Of a DNA stretch of 64,000 nt, positions 42,801-50,616 are shown one piece after another. Position 1 is the stretch's first letter. Every line of letters begins with the position of its first letter. Source of the stretch: Bacteroidia bacterium (GTDB taxonomy: Bacteria > Bacteroidota > Bacteroidia > Bacteroidales > F082); contig JAJTAY010000039.1 of the NCBI GenBank assembly GCA_021287165.1, positions 124,001 to 188,000 of the forward strand. The letters are read 5' to 3'. The notes under the pieces were generated by a model, which saw only the letters and a program-made list of their open reading frames with translations, did not search any database and had not been told where the DNA came from. The translations under genes and the position numbers were made by a program.

Positions 42801-43111
42801 GCACCGTAGTTGTCGAAAATAGGTGTAAACGTGGTGCCGTTGTTCACGGTTTTCCAGATGTGACCCGAGCCTGCACCCACATAGTATTCGCTGGTATTCT
42901 CAGGATTTACGGCAATTGTCGAAACCCTGCCCGAAGTAAAGGCCGGACCAATGCCCCGCCACTTTAATCCGGAAAACGTATTGCTTTTCAGGGTGTCGTT
43001 CGGTGCTGTGGCTTGTTTGCCGCGCTGAGCCATAACAGACAGGCCCTGAAAGCTCAGCAGTGCGGATAACAGCAGAAATAAAACTGCTGCGGTGGTTTTT
43101 CTGTTTATCAT
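39821..43111 (-). CDS. Large secreted BNR/sortilin-like beta-propeller protein
   Basis: The 1096-residue protein has a signal peptide (ends near VMAQ, about residue 27) and is dominated by BNR/Asp-box propeller blades (SDDGGRSWKNM, TTDGGKTWERV, TVDGGKTWNKL, STNKGASWSKM, SNDRGDSWETI, TEDDGKTWRKA, SSDKGRTWVSI). A C-terminal helical and beta region starts near 790 (YTVELAMNHDG). It fits the WD40/YVTN/BNR-like 'glycosyl hydrolase' proteins of Bacteroidota related to VPS10/sortilin. Enzymatic residues are not evident and no T9SS sorting domain is present. ATG 43111 (MINRKTTAAV) is preferred over 43150. Confidence 0.85.
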   Translation of the reverse strand: MINRKTTAAVLFLLLSALLSFQGLSVMAQRGKQATAPNDTLKSNTFSGLKWRGIGPAFTSGRVSTIAVNPENTSEYYVGAGSGHIWKTVNNGTTFTPIFDNYGAYAIGYIAIDPNNTQVVWAGTGENTHQRALGYGNGVYRSDDGGRSWKNMGLKESRQIGKIIIDPRNSDVVYVAAEGSVWGPGGDRGLYKTTDGGKTWERVLYISENTGVNHITIDPRNPDVLYATSEQRRRHFFTKIGGGPESAVYKTVDGGKTWNKLTNGLPSGHVGGGSIEVSPANPDIVYFIVEASDGKGGFYRSTNKGASWSKMSDYTSSGQYFNMIVPDPVNPDKVFALDVVSRVTYDGGRTWKNLGLNKRHVDDHCLWIDPRDTRHWTIGGDGGLYETFDDGEHFVFKSNLPITQFYRVNVDNSEPFYWVYGGTQDNNSFGGPSRNTSSAGVASDEWVVTLGGDGFWQAIEVDNPNIVYSAYQYGNIFRYDKASGERIKIKPEPGKGELHYRWNWDAPFILSRHNKTRLYMGAERLFRSNDRGDSWETISGDLTRNEDRNQFKVMGKFWPSNAVAKDLSTSQWGTIVSLAESPIKEGLLYVGTDDGLIQVTEDDGKTWRKAGSFPGVPEYTYVSDVFPSRFDENVVFASFNNIKNDDFKPYLLKSSDKGRTWVSIAANLPKNETVHTVAQDFINPDLLFVGTEFSFYFSVDGGKTWVKHNPGLPDIPVRDIAIQERENDLVLATFGRGFYILDNYDPLRHIDAAKLRESEALLFPVRDALMYVEEGARYGTGSTYFTAPNPEFGAVFTYYLKDVPKTKKQIRLDKEKDLFDKSQPIPQPDRKQLREEEDEIAPYLIFTIRDERGDIVRKLYQEPKKGINRINWRLRYDLPVNRMDEKPSFKPAQNNPDGMMVVPGKYTVELAMNHDGVEKKLAGPLSFEARALNNTSLPAPNRLIMTQFHLQAAQLRKNLDATQKYWGELNRRVENVRQTIHYTYKADAKLAEKARELAMQLKDIDFVLNGTSPKASFEEVPPEPVSLDYRMDVILSGTWSSTSAPTRTMRTNYEILRDELPAVIEQLNGLNNELKKIESELDKLGAPLTPGRIPGM

Positions 43112-43195
43112 ATATAAGTTGGTTAAGATTTGTGTTTCGAATGTAGGCACAAAGTAAAGTATTTGTTACTTATTCAAGTAAACGGCCGACCTGAC

Positions 43196-44008
43196 TCAGA
43201 AACTGATGCCCTGCCGCAGCACTAATGTCGACAACCACACCACCGCTATACTCAATAATGGCAAAACAATAATTAAATGTGAAGGTGACTTAACTGTTGG
43301 CTCTTCATTGGGTATTCTGACAAAAAAAGCCGGCAGAAGCATTACCAGCATCATTGTTTTTACCAGCCAGTCTTTAAGTCCGATATTCGGGCCGCCGATA
43401 ATCAATACGATGGTATTTCCAATCAGCCAGGGTAAAATAAAAAATATCACTACTGCCAGATAGCGGTGTTTGCGGAATGTTGGCCCGCCATGCGCAAGCA
43501 GCAAACGGGCAGTAAAAGCGCCAAACTGAAACATCAGATAAAATGCAAGCCCAACGGTAACAATCAGTGCGCCCTGACCAAGACCTTGTAATTCAGCTAC
43601 TCTGGTTAGCCCTGTTTGGGTGATAAGGTTTTCGCTGATCAGCCCAAAAGTCATGTTGAACGACTGCAGCAGCAACCAGATGGAAGTGTAAAGCATAAGC
43701 TGCGTCTTGTTCCTTCGGGCTATAAATACAAACACAGCCCCCATGCTCAGCACAAAACTGCTGACAGGGGTGGCAAGCAAAACGCTGGTGAGGGCATCGC
43801 GCGTCCAAAGCGGATCATTGTCCGGAATGTGAAAAACTGCCCCTTTTAAATAGAGCGTCGCCGGAATGTCGAAGTCGTAAGCAATATACAATTCCGACAG
43901 TCCCGTAAGGAAAACTACGGCGAAATAGGTGATCAGAAAAAGTGACAACGACAAAAGTCCGGATATCAGGAATTCTTTCCTTTTATCCGGTTTTCCTTTT
44001 TCTTCCAT
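43196..44008 (-). CDS. Multi-pass membrane protein, function unknown
   Basis: I do not recognise this 270-residue protein. It has a short charged N-terminus (MEEKGKPDKRKE) and about seven membrane helices, for example LLSLSLFLITYFAVVFLTG, LILPWLIGNTIVLIIGG-like, and LIIVLPLLSIAVVWLSTLVL. No family motif is seen. Its start overlaps the 3' end of the YgiQ gene by 43 bases, so it is translated from the same message. It may be unrelated to YgiQ function. Confidence 0.72.
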   Translation of the reverse strand: MEEKGKPDKRKEFLISGLLSLSLFLITYFAVVFLTGLSELYIAYDFDIPATLYLKGAVFHIPDNDPLWTRDALTSVLLATPVSSFVLSMGAVFVFIARRNKTQLMLYTSIWLLLQSFNMTFGLISENLITQTGLTRVAELQGLGQGALIVTVGLAFYLMFQFGAFTARLLLAHGGPTFRKHRYLAVVIFFILPWLIGNTIVLIIGGPNIGLKDWLVKTMMLVMLLPAFFVRIPNEEPTVKSPSHLIIVLPLLSIAVVWLSTLVLRQGISF

Positions 44009-45852
44009 GAGAGGGTTTTATTCGGATTGCCCAGCAATTTTTCCACCAGATCGGTTCTGTTGCTCTTTTCGAGCACATTGCGAATCCAGGGTTGATTCTC
44101 TTTTTTGTACCAAAAAAAGAACCTTTGCTGCGCTTTCTTTTCTTCGGGGTTTCGTGCAGTGAAAACCGGTTTTAGGGTGTAAGGGTCGTAGCCTGAGTAG
44201 TAGATTACCGTTGCCACGGTCATTGGGGTTGGGGTAAAGTCCTGCACCTGTTCGAGCCTGAATCCCAGTGCTTTGGTGTCGGATGCCAGCTGCGCCATGT
44301 CTTCCAGGGTGCAATCGGGATGACTTGAAATGAAATAAGGAATGAGTTGTTGCTTCAGTCCTTCCTCGGCATTGATCTGATCAAATTTCTCCTTGAGCTT
44401 GTAAAAGAGCTTGAACGATGACTTGCGCATGGCCTTGAGCACATGGTCGCTGGTGTGCTCGGGCGCCACCTTGAGCCGACCACTCACATGCCGGCTGACA
44501 AGCTGGCGGAGGTATTCGCTGTAGCCCATTTGTTTGTCCTTCTCTTTGTCGTCAGTAAGAAACAGGTCGTAGCGCAAACCTGAGCTTACAAAAGCCTTTT
44601 TAACTCCGGGATGATTATCCACCTCGCGGTAGATTTCGAGCATGGGATTGTGGTTGGTGTCGAGATTGCTGCAAATACTGGGAAATATGCAGCTTGGACG
44701 TTTGCAGTTGTCGCAGATCTGCAGGTGTTTGCCCTTCATCTTGTACATATTGCCCGAAGGGCCGCCCAAATCGCTGATGTAGCCCTTGAAGTCGTCCATT
44801 TTTGTAATCTGATCCACCTCGCGCATGATCGACTCCTTGCTGCGGCTGGCCACAAATTTGCCCTGATGTGCCGAAATCGTACAAAAACTGCAGCCGCCAA
44901 AACATCCCCTGTGCATATTCACCGAGTGCCGAATCATCACATAGGCGGGTATCTCGCCGCGTTTTTCGTATTTGGGATGGGGCTTGCGCGTATAGGGAAG
45001 ATCGAAGAACGAATCCATCTGCGCCTCGGTAAAAGTGGGGAATGGCGGGTTGACAAACAACACTTTGTCTCCCACCTCCTGCACAAGGCGGGCAGCATGT
45101 GTTTTGTTCGATTCCTGCTCAATATGCCTGAAGTTGCCCGCATACGACTTTTTGTCGGCAAGGCACTGTTCGTGCGCAGCAAGATTGATGTCGCCCCATT
45201 GCGACTGGGGCAGCTCATCGGATTTATTGCGCAGAAAGAAGGTCTGTTTAATGTAAGTGAGCTCGTTTACGGTCTTTCCCTCTGCAAATGCATGCAATAA
45301 CTCAATGAGCGCCAGCTCGCCCATGCCGTAGATACCGATGTCGGCTTCCGATTCCACAAGTATGCTTGGCTTAAGCCGGTCGGACCAGTAGTCGTAGTGC
45401 GTTACCCGGCGCAGCGAGGCTTCCACGCCTCCAAGCACGACAGGCACATCGGGATAGAGCTTTTTAAGAATTTTACTGTAAACCGTTGTGGCATAATCAG
45501 GTCGAAAACCGGCCTTGCCTCCGGGAGTGTAGGCATCTGTGGAGCGCAGCCGTTTGTTGGCGGTGTAGTGGTTCACCATCGAGTCCATATTGCCCGAGGT
45601 GACGCCAAAAAAGAGCCGGGGTCGCCCAAACTTTTTGAAATCGCGCAAATCGTCCTGCCAATTGGGCTGTGGTACTAGCGCCACCCTGAAACCCTCTTTT
45701 TCAATGATACGGCCGATGACGGCAGCGCCGAAAGCGGGATGATCCACATAGGCATCTCCCGTGATCAACACCACATCCACCTGATCCCAGCCGCGGAGTT
45801 CAACTTCTTTTTTTGTGATGGGCAGCCAGTCGGTTAGCTGATAAGTCTTCAT
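43966..45852 (-). CDS. YgiQ family radical SAM protein
   Basis: The 628-residue YgiQ-type protein has an N-terminal B12-like Rossmann part (VDVVLITGDAYVDHPAFGAAVI) and a radical SAM core with the iron-sulfur motif CFGGCSFCTISAHQG. The C-terminal region has EHTSDHVLKAMRKSSFKLFYKL and DFTPTPMTVATVIYYSGYDP. The reaction is not known for the family. ATG 45852 (MKTYQLTDWL) was chosen because a promoter with TTTG-N21-TATCTTTG lies just upstream, at 45874-45906; an ATG at 45876 would put the box inside the gene. Confidence 0.95.
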   Translation of the reverse strand: MKTYQLTDWLPITKKEVELRGWDQVDVVLITGDAYVDHPAFGAAVIGRIIEKEGFRVALVPQPNWQDDLRDFKKFGRPRLFFGVTSGNMDSMVNHYTANKRLRSTDAYTPGGKAGFRPDYATTVYSKILKKLYPDVPVVLGGVEASLRRVTHYDYWSDRLKPSILVESEADIGIYGMGELALIELLHAFAEGKTVNELTYIKQTFFLRNKSDELPQSQWGDINLAAHEQCLADKKSYAGNFRHIEQESNKTHAARLVQEVGDKVLFVNPPFPTFTEAQMDSFFDLPYTRKPHPKYEKRGEIPAYVMIRHSVNMHRGCFGGCSFCTISAHQGKFVASRSKESIMREVDQITKMDDFKGYISDLGGPSGNMYKMKGKHLQICDNCKRPSCIFPSICSNLDTNHNPMLEIYREVDNHPGVKKAFVSSGLRYDLFLTDDKEKDKQMGYSEYLRQLVSRHVSGRLKVAPEHTSDHVLKAMRKSSFKLFYKLKEKFDQINAEEGLKQQLIPYFISSHPDCTLEDMAQLASDTKALGFRLEQVQDFTPTPMTVATVIYYSGYDPYTLKPVFTARNPEEKKAQQRFFFWYKKENQPWIRNVLEKSNRTDLVEKLLGNPNKTLSWKKKENRIKGKNS

Positions 45853-45873
45853 GAGTCGCTTTGGTTGCAACTG

Positions 45874-45906
45874 CAAAGATATCGGAAAAACAGCGCTTTA
45901 GGCAAA
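45874..45906 (-). promoter_or_regulatory. Promoter of the ygiQ-like gene
   Basis: On the minus strand, TTTG (45906-45903), 21 bases, then TATCTTTG (45881-45874) match the Bacteroidota promoter consensus fully. It lies 21 bases before ATG 45852. Confidence 0.65.
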
Positions 45907-45935
45907 ATGAGGGCGATTGGCCCGGCAAAGACAGC

Positions 45936-46781
45936 TCAGGCTTTCATGGCGTCGAGCATCTGATAATCTTCAGGCTCCATTGCAAACTGTGTGGCTTCGA
46001 TGTTTTGCAGAATATGCTCCGGCGTGCTCATCTTGGGTATGGCCATCATCATTGGTTTGTTTATCAGCCAGTTGAGCGCTATCTGATGAGGCGTCTTTTC
46101 GTATTTGGCAGCCAATTGTGCAATGACCGGATATTTGCCCAGGTCGGTTCCTTTGGCCACCGGCCGCCATGCGGTGATGCTGATGTTATTTTTCAGACAA
46201 AAGGGGATAATCTCATCCTCCACCGTCCGGTTGTAACTGCCGCCGTTGCGGGTGATGATGTTGTACTCGATTTGGTTGGTGATCAGTGGTGCATCTGTAA
46301 ACAGCATGACCTCACGAATCAGCTCCACCGGAAAATTGCTCAACCCGAAATAGCGAATCACCTTATCCTCCAGCAGCTTATTTACCGCGCTCATGGTTTG
46401 CGAGATGGGTATCCTCGGGTTAGGCCAGTGCAGCAGAAACAAGTCAATCTGATCGATGCCAAGCCTTTTGCAACTATCGGCAGCTGATCGGATCACCTCG
46501 CTGAATTGCACTCGGTCGCCTGAAACCTTTGTTGTAATAAATACCTCATTACGAGGATGTTGCCTGATTGCTTCTCCCACCAGCCTTTCTGTGTGGCCCC
46601 CGCCGTAAATGGCAGCCGTGTCGATGTGACGAATGCCTTTCTCGATGGAGAAAGTGATGGCATCTATCCATTTTTTGTCGTCCGAACGGTCGGGAACATG
46701 CCTGCCGCCCATTTCCCAGGTGCCCAAACCCAGCTTTGGCAGGCTAAGTTCGTTTGTAATCCTGATCTCAGGTATTTTCAT
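45936..46781 (-). CDS. Aldo/keto reductase
   Basis: The 281-residue NAD(P)H-dependent oxidoreductase has the AKR TIM barrel. It has the catalytic Asp and Tyr in GIRHIDTAAIYGGGHTE, the Lys in EVFITTKVSGD, and the His in IDLFLLHWPNPR, completing the tetrad. The C-terminal IPKMSTPEHILQNIEA block contacts the cofactor phosphate. The substrate is not predictable from the sequence. It starts 4 bases after the stop of the M20 amidohydrolase gene, so the two are likely co-transcribed. Confidence 0.93.
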   Translation of the reverse strand: MKIPEIRITNELSLPKLGLGTWEMGGRHVPDRSDDKKWIDAITFSIEKGIRHIDTAAIYGGGHTERLVGEAIRQHPRNEVFITTKVSGDRVQFSEVIRSAADSCKRLGIDQIDLFLLHWPNPRIPISQTMSAVNKLLEDKVIRYFGLSNFPVELIREVMLFTDAPLITNQIEYNIITRNGGSYNRTVEDEIIPFCLKNNISITAWRPVAKGTDLGKYPVIAQLAAKYEKTPHQIALNWLINKPMMMAIPKMSTPEHILQNIEATQFAMEPEDYQMLDAMKA

Positions 46782-46785
46782 GCGG

Positions 46786-48003
46786 TCATTTGTTTTCCTG
46801 AGGAAAGCCTTCGTTCAGCAGCGTAATGGCTGATGCTGCCAGCATAGCCGCTCCATGCTGCATGGCCGATTCATCGATGTCGAACAGCGGACTGTGCAAT
46901 CCCGCCCTGATACCCAATGCCTCGTTTCCCGTACCTAAACGAATAAAGCAGGCAGGAATTTTTTGCGAGTAATAGGCAAAGTCCTCGGTAGTCATTCTCA
47001 TGGGCAATGTTCTAACCCATTCTTGACCAAAAATTTGATTAGCAAGGTGTTGTAGTCTGGCTGTCAGGGAAAGGTCGTTGTGCAGTACGGGATAACCATC
47101 GGCTATGATCACCTCGGCTTCAATCCCATGCGCGAGGGCTGTGCCTGAAGCGATTTGCCGGATCATTTCCTTCGCCTTTGCCCGAAAAACTTCGTCGAAG
47201 GTGCGGAATGTGCCCTGCAATAAGGCTTCATCCGGCAATATGTTGTGTGCCCCCGAAGCGATCAGCTTCCCGAACGAAAGTACGGCAGGCAGGGCAGGAG
47301 GGGTTTTCCGGCTTACGATTTGCTGCAGGTTGACAAGTAGCTGTGCGGCTGCAAGCACCACATCATCGGTTTTATCGGGCTGTGCGGCATGACCACCTTT
47401 TCCTGACAAGCGGATATTAATCTCATCGCCGGATGCCATAAATGCTCCCGAACAGAAGCCCAGGGTGCCTGCGGGCATGTCGGGCGAAACATGCAGTGCG
47501 ATGATGGCATCAACATCGGGATTTTGCAGCACGCCGGCCTCAATCATGGCCTTTGCTCCACCCGGCAATTGCTCTTCGGCCGGCTGAAAGATCAACTTTA
47601 CAGTACCGCCAAAACCCGACCTAAGTTCGTGAAGTATTTGTGCAGCGCCTAATAGCATAGCCATGTGTGCATCATGTCCGCAGGCATGCATAACACCCAT
47701 ATTCATTGATGAATAGGCCTTGCCGGTTTTTTCTTCAATTGGCAGCGCATCCATATCGGCCCTGAGGGCTACGCAAGGGCCAGCTCCTGCTTCCCCTTCA
47801 ATCAAGGCCACCACACCATGGCCTGCCACTGATGTTTCAACCTTTAATCCAAGAGAGCGCAGCGAATCGGCGATAGCTGCCGCAGTACGTTCCTCGGCAA
47901 AACTCAATTCCGGATTGCGGTGAAAATGCCGCCTGTGGTCAATCATGGCAGGAAGTTTTCCGGAAGCTGATTTTTTTACCTTTTCACGAAGGTTCATGTC
48001 CAT
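46786..48003 (-). CDS. M20 family amidohydrolase (N-acyl amino acid / hippurate type)
   Basis: The 405-residue metallopeptidase-type amidohydrolase removes acyl groups from amino acids or related amides. It has the M20 metal-site motifs VALRADMDALPIEEKTG, HACGHDAHMAMLLGAA and LIFQPAEEQLPGGAKAMIEAG, and a dimerization domain in the middle (about 190-305). It lacks a signal peptide, so it is cytoplasmic. An ATG 6 bases in (47997) is an alternative start. A TACCTTTG box lies about 22 bases upstream (48025-48032). The aldo/keto reductase gene follows after 4 bases. Confidence 0.93.
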   Translation of the reverse strand: MDMNLREKVKKSASGKLPAMIDHRRHFHRNPELSFAEERTAAAIADSLRSLGLKVETSVAGHGVVALIEGEAGAGPCVALRADMDALPIEEKTGKAYSSMNMGVMHACGHDAHMAMLLGAAQILHELRSGFGGTVKLIFQPAEEQLPGGAKAMIEAGVLQNPDVDAIIALHVSPDMPAGTLGFCSGAFMASGDEINIRLSGKGGHAAQPDKTDDVVLAAAQLLVNLQQIVSRKTPPALPAVLSFGKLIASGAHNILPDEALLQGTFRTFDEVFRAKAKEMIRQIASGTALAHGIEAEVIIADGYPVLHNDLSLTARLQHLANQIFGQEWVRTLPMRMTTEDFAYYSQKIPACFIRLGTGNEALGIRAGLHSPLFDIDESAMQHGAAMLAASAITLLNEGFPQENK

Positions 48004-48024
48004 GGGTGATGCCGGTTTTCAAAA

Positions 48025-48032
48025 CAAAGGTA
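48025..48032 (-). promoter_or_regulatory. Bacteroidota -7 box for the amidohydrolase operon
   Basis: The minus strand reads TACCTTTG about 22 bases before the ATG at 48003. No -33 box at proper spacing is clear. Confidence 0.4.
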
Positions 48033-48095
48033 AAAATAATGGAACACCTGCCTTTACAGGCATGCCGGCATAAATTCGTGAGGCTTTCCTGATGA

Positions 48096-49289
48096 TTATC
48101 TGCAGCCCCCTTCAGCTGTTGGATAGGCCAGACGACGGTAATCGAACAGGGTGTCGATGATTAAAGGAGGGTTGAACTTGCCGGCAATCTCCGACCAGTC
48201 TACATATTTCAGGTTTTGATGTGAGTTCCGGCCATTGTCGGAGTTCATCCCGTCGTGTACGACCAATAAACCTGTTGGGAACAAAGATCCCAGTGGCAAC
48301 TCCGAAAGCTCGATGCCGTCGGTATTGGCTACCGCATCGATATTCCCGCTGCCAACAATGCTGAAACAGCCGGCGTATCGGTTAACGCCCTGACGTTCAA
48401 ATAAAGCAAAACGGTTTTTTTGCTGAAGCGAGGCAATCAGGTAGCCTTTTCCGGCGCTGCTCTTGTAAAGCGCAAGGCCTTCGATCTGGGGGCTGAGCAA
48501 CTTACTCGTATCGGCCACCAAACGACGGTCCGGCGACACGGGTTCGGCATAATACTTCCAGATGCCAAAGCGCTCCTCTGCTATATACAAGTAACCTGTT
48601 TCGTCATCCGACACACATCCTTCTATCTGGCCGTTCAGGCTGAACTCCCTGACCAGCCGGGCATCCACAAGGCTGTCGCTGCTGCAAAAAAGCTCCCACT
48701 GCTCCACCTGGCCCTGCTTACTGTTTACCAGCACATAAAACTTACCGCTGCGCATGCTCCGGTACATGCAGAGTCCGTATACCTCATCGAGCTTCGAAGC
48801 TATCGTCCGGGCCGAAACATCTTTCCACTTACCACTGACCGGGTCAACGGCAAAAACAGAAATAGAGTTAAACGACCTGTTGCTGGCTGCGGCAATGTCC
48901 TTTGTGCCTGTTGAGAACGGAAATCCGTAGCGCACATCCACATTATTAAGTCGTCCTGCCGGAAGAAACTGTATTTCGTTGCCTTCGAGGTCGTAAACAT
49001 GAAGGCCGGCCTTCTTGTTTGTGGCCAGAATTTGCGACAAAGCCCTGTTCGAAGGGTGTATCCAAATAGCCGGATCGTCGAGCACATCGCCCTCGAGATC
49101 AACCATTTGCGTCTCTGTTTTTGCAACCACTTCAAGGCAATCCGAGCCCGCTTTTCTATTGTGATGTTTCCCCCAAAAATGGCATCCTGCAAAGGAAAGA
49201 ATCAGCGACAAAGCCAAGGAGCGAAGAAAAAAATTAGCAAGTGGATTCAAAGTCTTAACAGATAAAGGATGCAATCCAAAGCCTTCCAT
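48096..49289 (-). CDS. Lipoprotein beta-propeller phytase
   Basis: The 397-residue lipoprotein (lipobox ILSFAGC) matches the beta-propeller phytase family, which releases phosphate from calcium-phytate. Family features are DDPAIWIHPSNRALS, ILATNKKAGLHVYDLEG, GRLNNVDVRYGF, GQIEGCVSDDETGYLYIAEE and GLALYKS. Blade residues provide calcium and substrate contacts. It is probably on the outer membrane, where insoluble phytate would meet it. ATG 49289 was chosen for a sensible signal peptide; ATG 49319 is an alternative. No phosphate-regulon genes are adjacent. Confidence 0.9.
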   Translation of the reverse strand: MEGFGLHPLSVKTLNPLANFFLRSLALSLILSFAGCHFWGKHHNRKAGSDCLEVVAKTETQMVDLEGDVLDDPAIWIHPSNRALSQILATNKKAGLHVYDLEGNEIQFLPAGRLNNVDVRYGFPFSTGTKDIAAASNRSFNSISVFAVDPVSGKWKDVSARTIASKLDEVYGLCMYRSMRSGKFYVLVNSKQGQVEQWELFCSSDSLVDARLVREFSLNGQIEGCVSDDETGYLYIAEERFGIWKYYAEPVSPDRRLVADTSKLLSPQIEGLALYKSSAGKGYLIASLQQKNRFALFERQGVNRYAGCFSIVGSGNIDAVANTDGIELSELPLGSLFPTGLLVVHDGMNSDNGRNSHQNLKYVDWSEIAGKFNPPLIIDTLFDYRRLAYPTAEGGCR

Positions 49290-49425
49290 AGGGTTGCGAC
49301 GGATGGTTCTAATTTTCAAAGTTAATGTCGTTTTGCGCTAAAGCGTAAGGTGTACGTTTAACAAATGTTTAAATTTCCGGGCTTTACCGGAAAACCTGTC
49401 AAAAATCTTTTTAGCACGCAATGCT

Positions 49426-49433
49426 TATCTTTG
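49426..49433 (+). promoter_or_regulatory. -7 box placed for a leaderless rbfA transcript
   Basis: TATCTTTG, a perfect TAnnTTTG match, is followed by only 4 bases before the rbfA ATG at 49438. With the usual spacing, transcription would start at or next to the A of ATG. No clear -33 box. Confidence 0.5.
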
Positions 49434-49437
49434 CGCA

Positions 49438-49779
49438 ATGGAAACTAAACGTCAACAACGCATTTCGAAGCTCATTCAGAAAGATCTCTCCGAGCTGCTG
49501 CAGCGCGAACTGAGCGATCTTGTGCATGGATGCATGGTCACAGTTACAAAAGTAAACGTAACACCCGACCTGTCGCTGGCCAGAGTATTTCTGAGCATTT
49601 TCGGCGTACAGGATAAAAAGGCCAGGGTTGATGCTTTTAACCACCGTAGTCGTGAGATTCGCGGATTGCTCGGGGCTAAACTTCGACATCAATTGCGCGT
49701 CATTCCCGAATTGCAATTTCGCGAAGACGATTCCCTGGATTACATCGAACGCATCGACAACCTGCTAAAAAACGGCTGA
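49438..49779 (+). CDS. rbfA: Ribosome-binding factor A
   Basis: The 113-residue KH-fold protein helps mature the 30S subunit by binding near the 16S 5' end. It has RISKLIQKDLSELLQREL, the central VTVTKVNVTPDLSLARVFLS strand-helix part and IRGLLGAKLRHQLRVIPEL, all typical of RbfA. It starts 4 bases after a -7 box. The methyltransferase gene begins two bases past its stop with a GTG. Confidence 0.96.
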   Translation: METKRQQRISKLIQKDLSELLQRELSDLVHGCMVTVTKVNVTPDLSLARVFLSIFGVQDKKARVDAFNHRSREIRGLLGAKLRHQLRVIPELQFREDDSLDYIERIDNLLKNG

Positions 49780-49780
49780 A

Positions 49781-50602
49781 GTGCAATACGACCCCATCAA
49801 AGGCAGCCTCGGCAGCTTTTTCAACCGCTCGGCCGGACTGAGAATTTTTTTCTATCGCCTGCTCGACTTGCTTCTGCTGAGGGCATGGCATATCCATCGT
49901 GAGCTGCGTCAGATAGCTCCCCAATATCCCTTTGATGCTCAGGTGCTTGATGCGGGCTCCGGCTTTGGGCAATACAGTCATTATATGCACCGCCTCCGCC
50001 GGCAATGGAATATTCTCGGCCTCGATCTGAAACAGGAGCAGGTGGACGATTGCAACCAATTCTTTTCAGGACTCGGCATCAAAAACGTCAGCTTCGAAAC
50101 GGCCGACCTTACCATAATTGATTTTACCGATCGCTTTCAATTGGTGCTTTGTGTAGATGTGATGGAACATATTGAGCCTGATAGATTGGTGTTCGGAAAT
50201 TTCCACAAAGCGATGCAGCAGGGCGGAACGTTGCTCATCTCAACGCCTTCCGACCAGGGTGGCTCCGATGTGCACGAACATCATGAAGATGTGGAGGGTG
50301 CCAGGGGTTTTATCGACGAGCATGTGCGCGATGGTTATGGCATGGAAGAACTCAGGGAGAAACTTCTTGATGCTGGCTTCTCCAAAGTGGATGTGCGTTA
50401 TCAGTATGGGCTGCCCGGTCGCATCTCTTGGAAGCTTAGCATGAAATACCCGATTATCATGCTAAACACCTCCAGATTATTTTTTGTGCTGCTGCCATTC
50501 TATTACCTGCTGGTTTTTCCGTTTTGTCTGTTGCTCAACGCAGCCGATGTTCGCATAAAGCACAGCACCGGAACCGGCCTGATTGCGCGGGCCGTCAAAT
50601 AA
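49781..50602 (+). CDS. Class I SAM-dependent methyltransferase with C-terminal membrane anchor
   Basis: The 273-residue methyltransferase has motif I VLDAGSGFGQYSHYM and later LVLCVDVMEHIEPD and GGTLLISTPSDQGGSD blocks, which form a Rossmann SAM fold. A C-terminal hydrophobic segment (RLFFVLLPFYYLLVFPFCLLL) suggests it sits at the inner membrane. The substrate is unknown; lipid or glycan precursors are possible for a membrane-attached enzyme. It starts with GTG, 1 base after the rbfA stop, and the permease gene follows after 14 bases, so the three form an operon. Confidence 0.87.
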   Translation: MQYDPIKGSLGSFFNRSAGLRIFFYRLLDLLLLRAWHIHRELRQIAPQYPFDAQVLDAGSGFGQYSHYMHRLRRQWNILGLDLKQEQVDDCNQFFSGLGIKNVSFETADLTIIDFTDRFQLVLCVDVMEHIEPDRLVFGNFHKAMQQGGTLLISTPSDQGGSDVHEHHEDVEGARGFIDEHVRDGYGMEELREKLLDAGFSKVDVRYQYGLPGRISWKLSMKYPIIMLNTSRLFFVLLPFYYLLVFPFCLLLNAADVRIKHSTGTGLIARAVK

Positions 50603-50616
50603 ACGCCCTGCCGACA

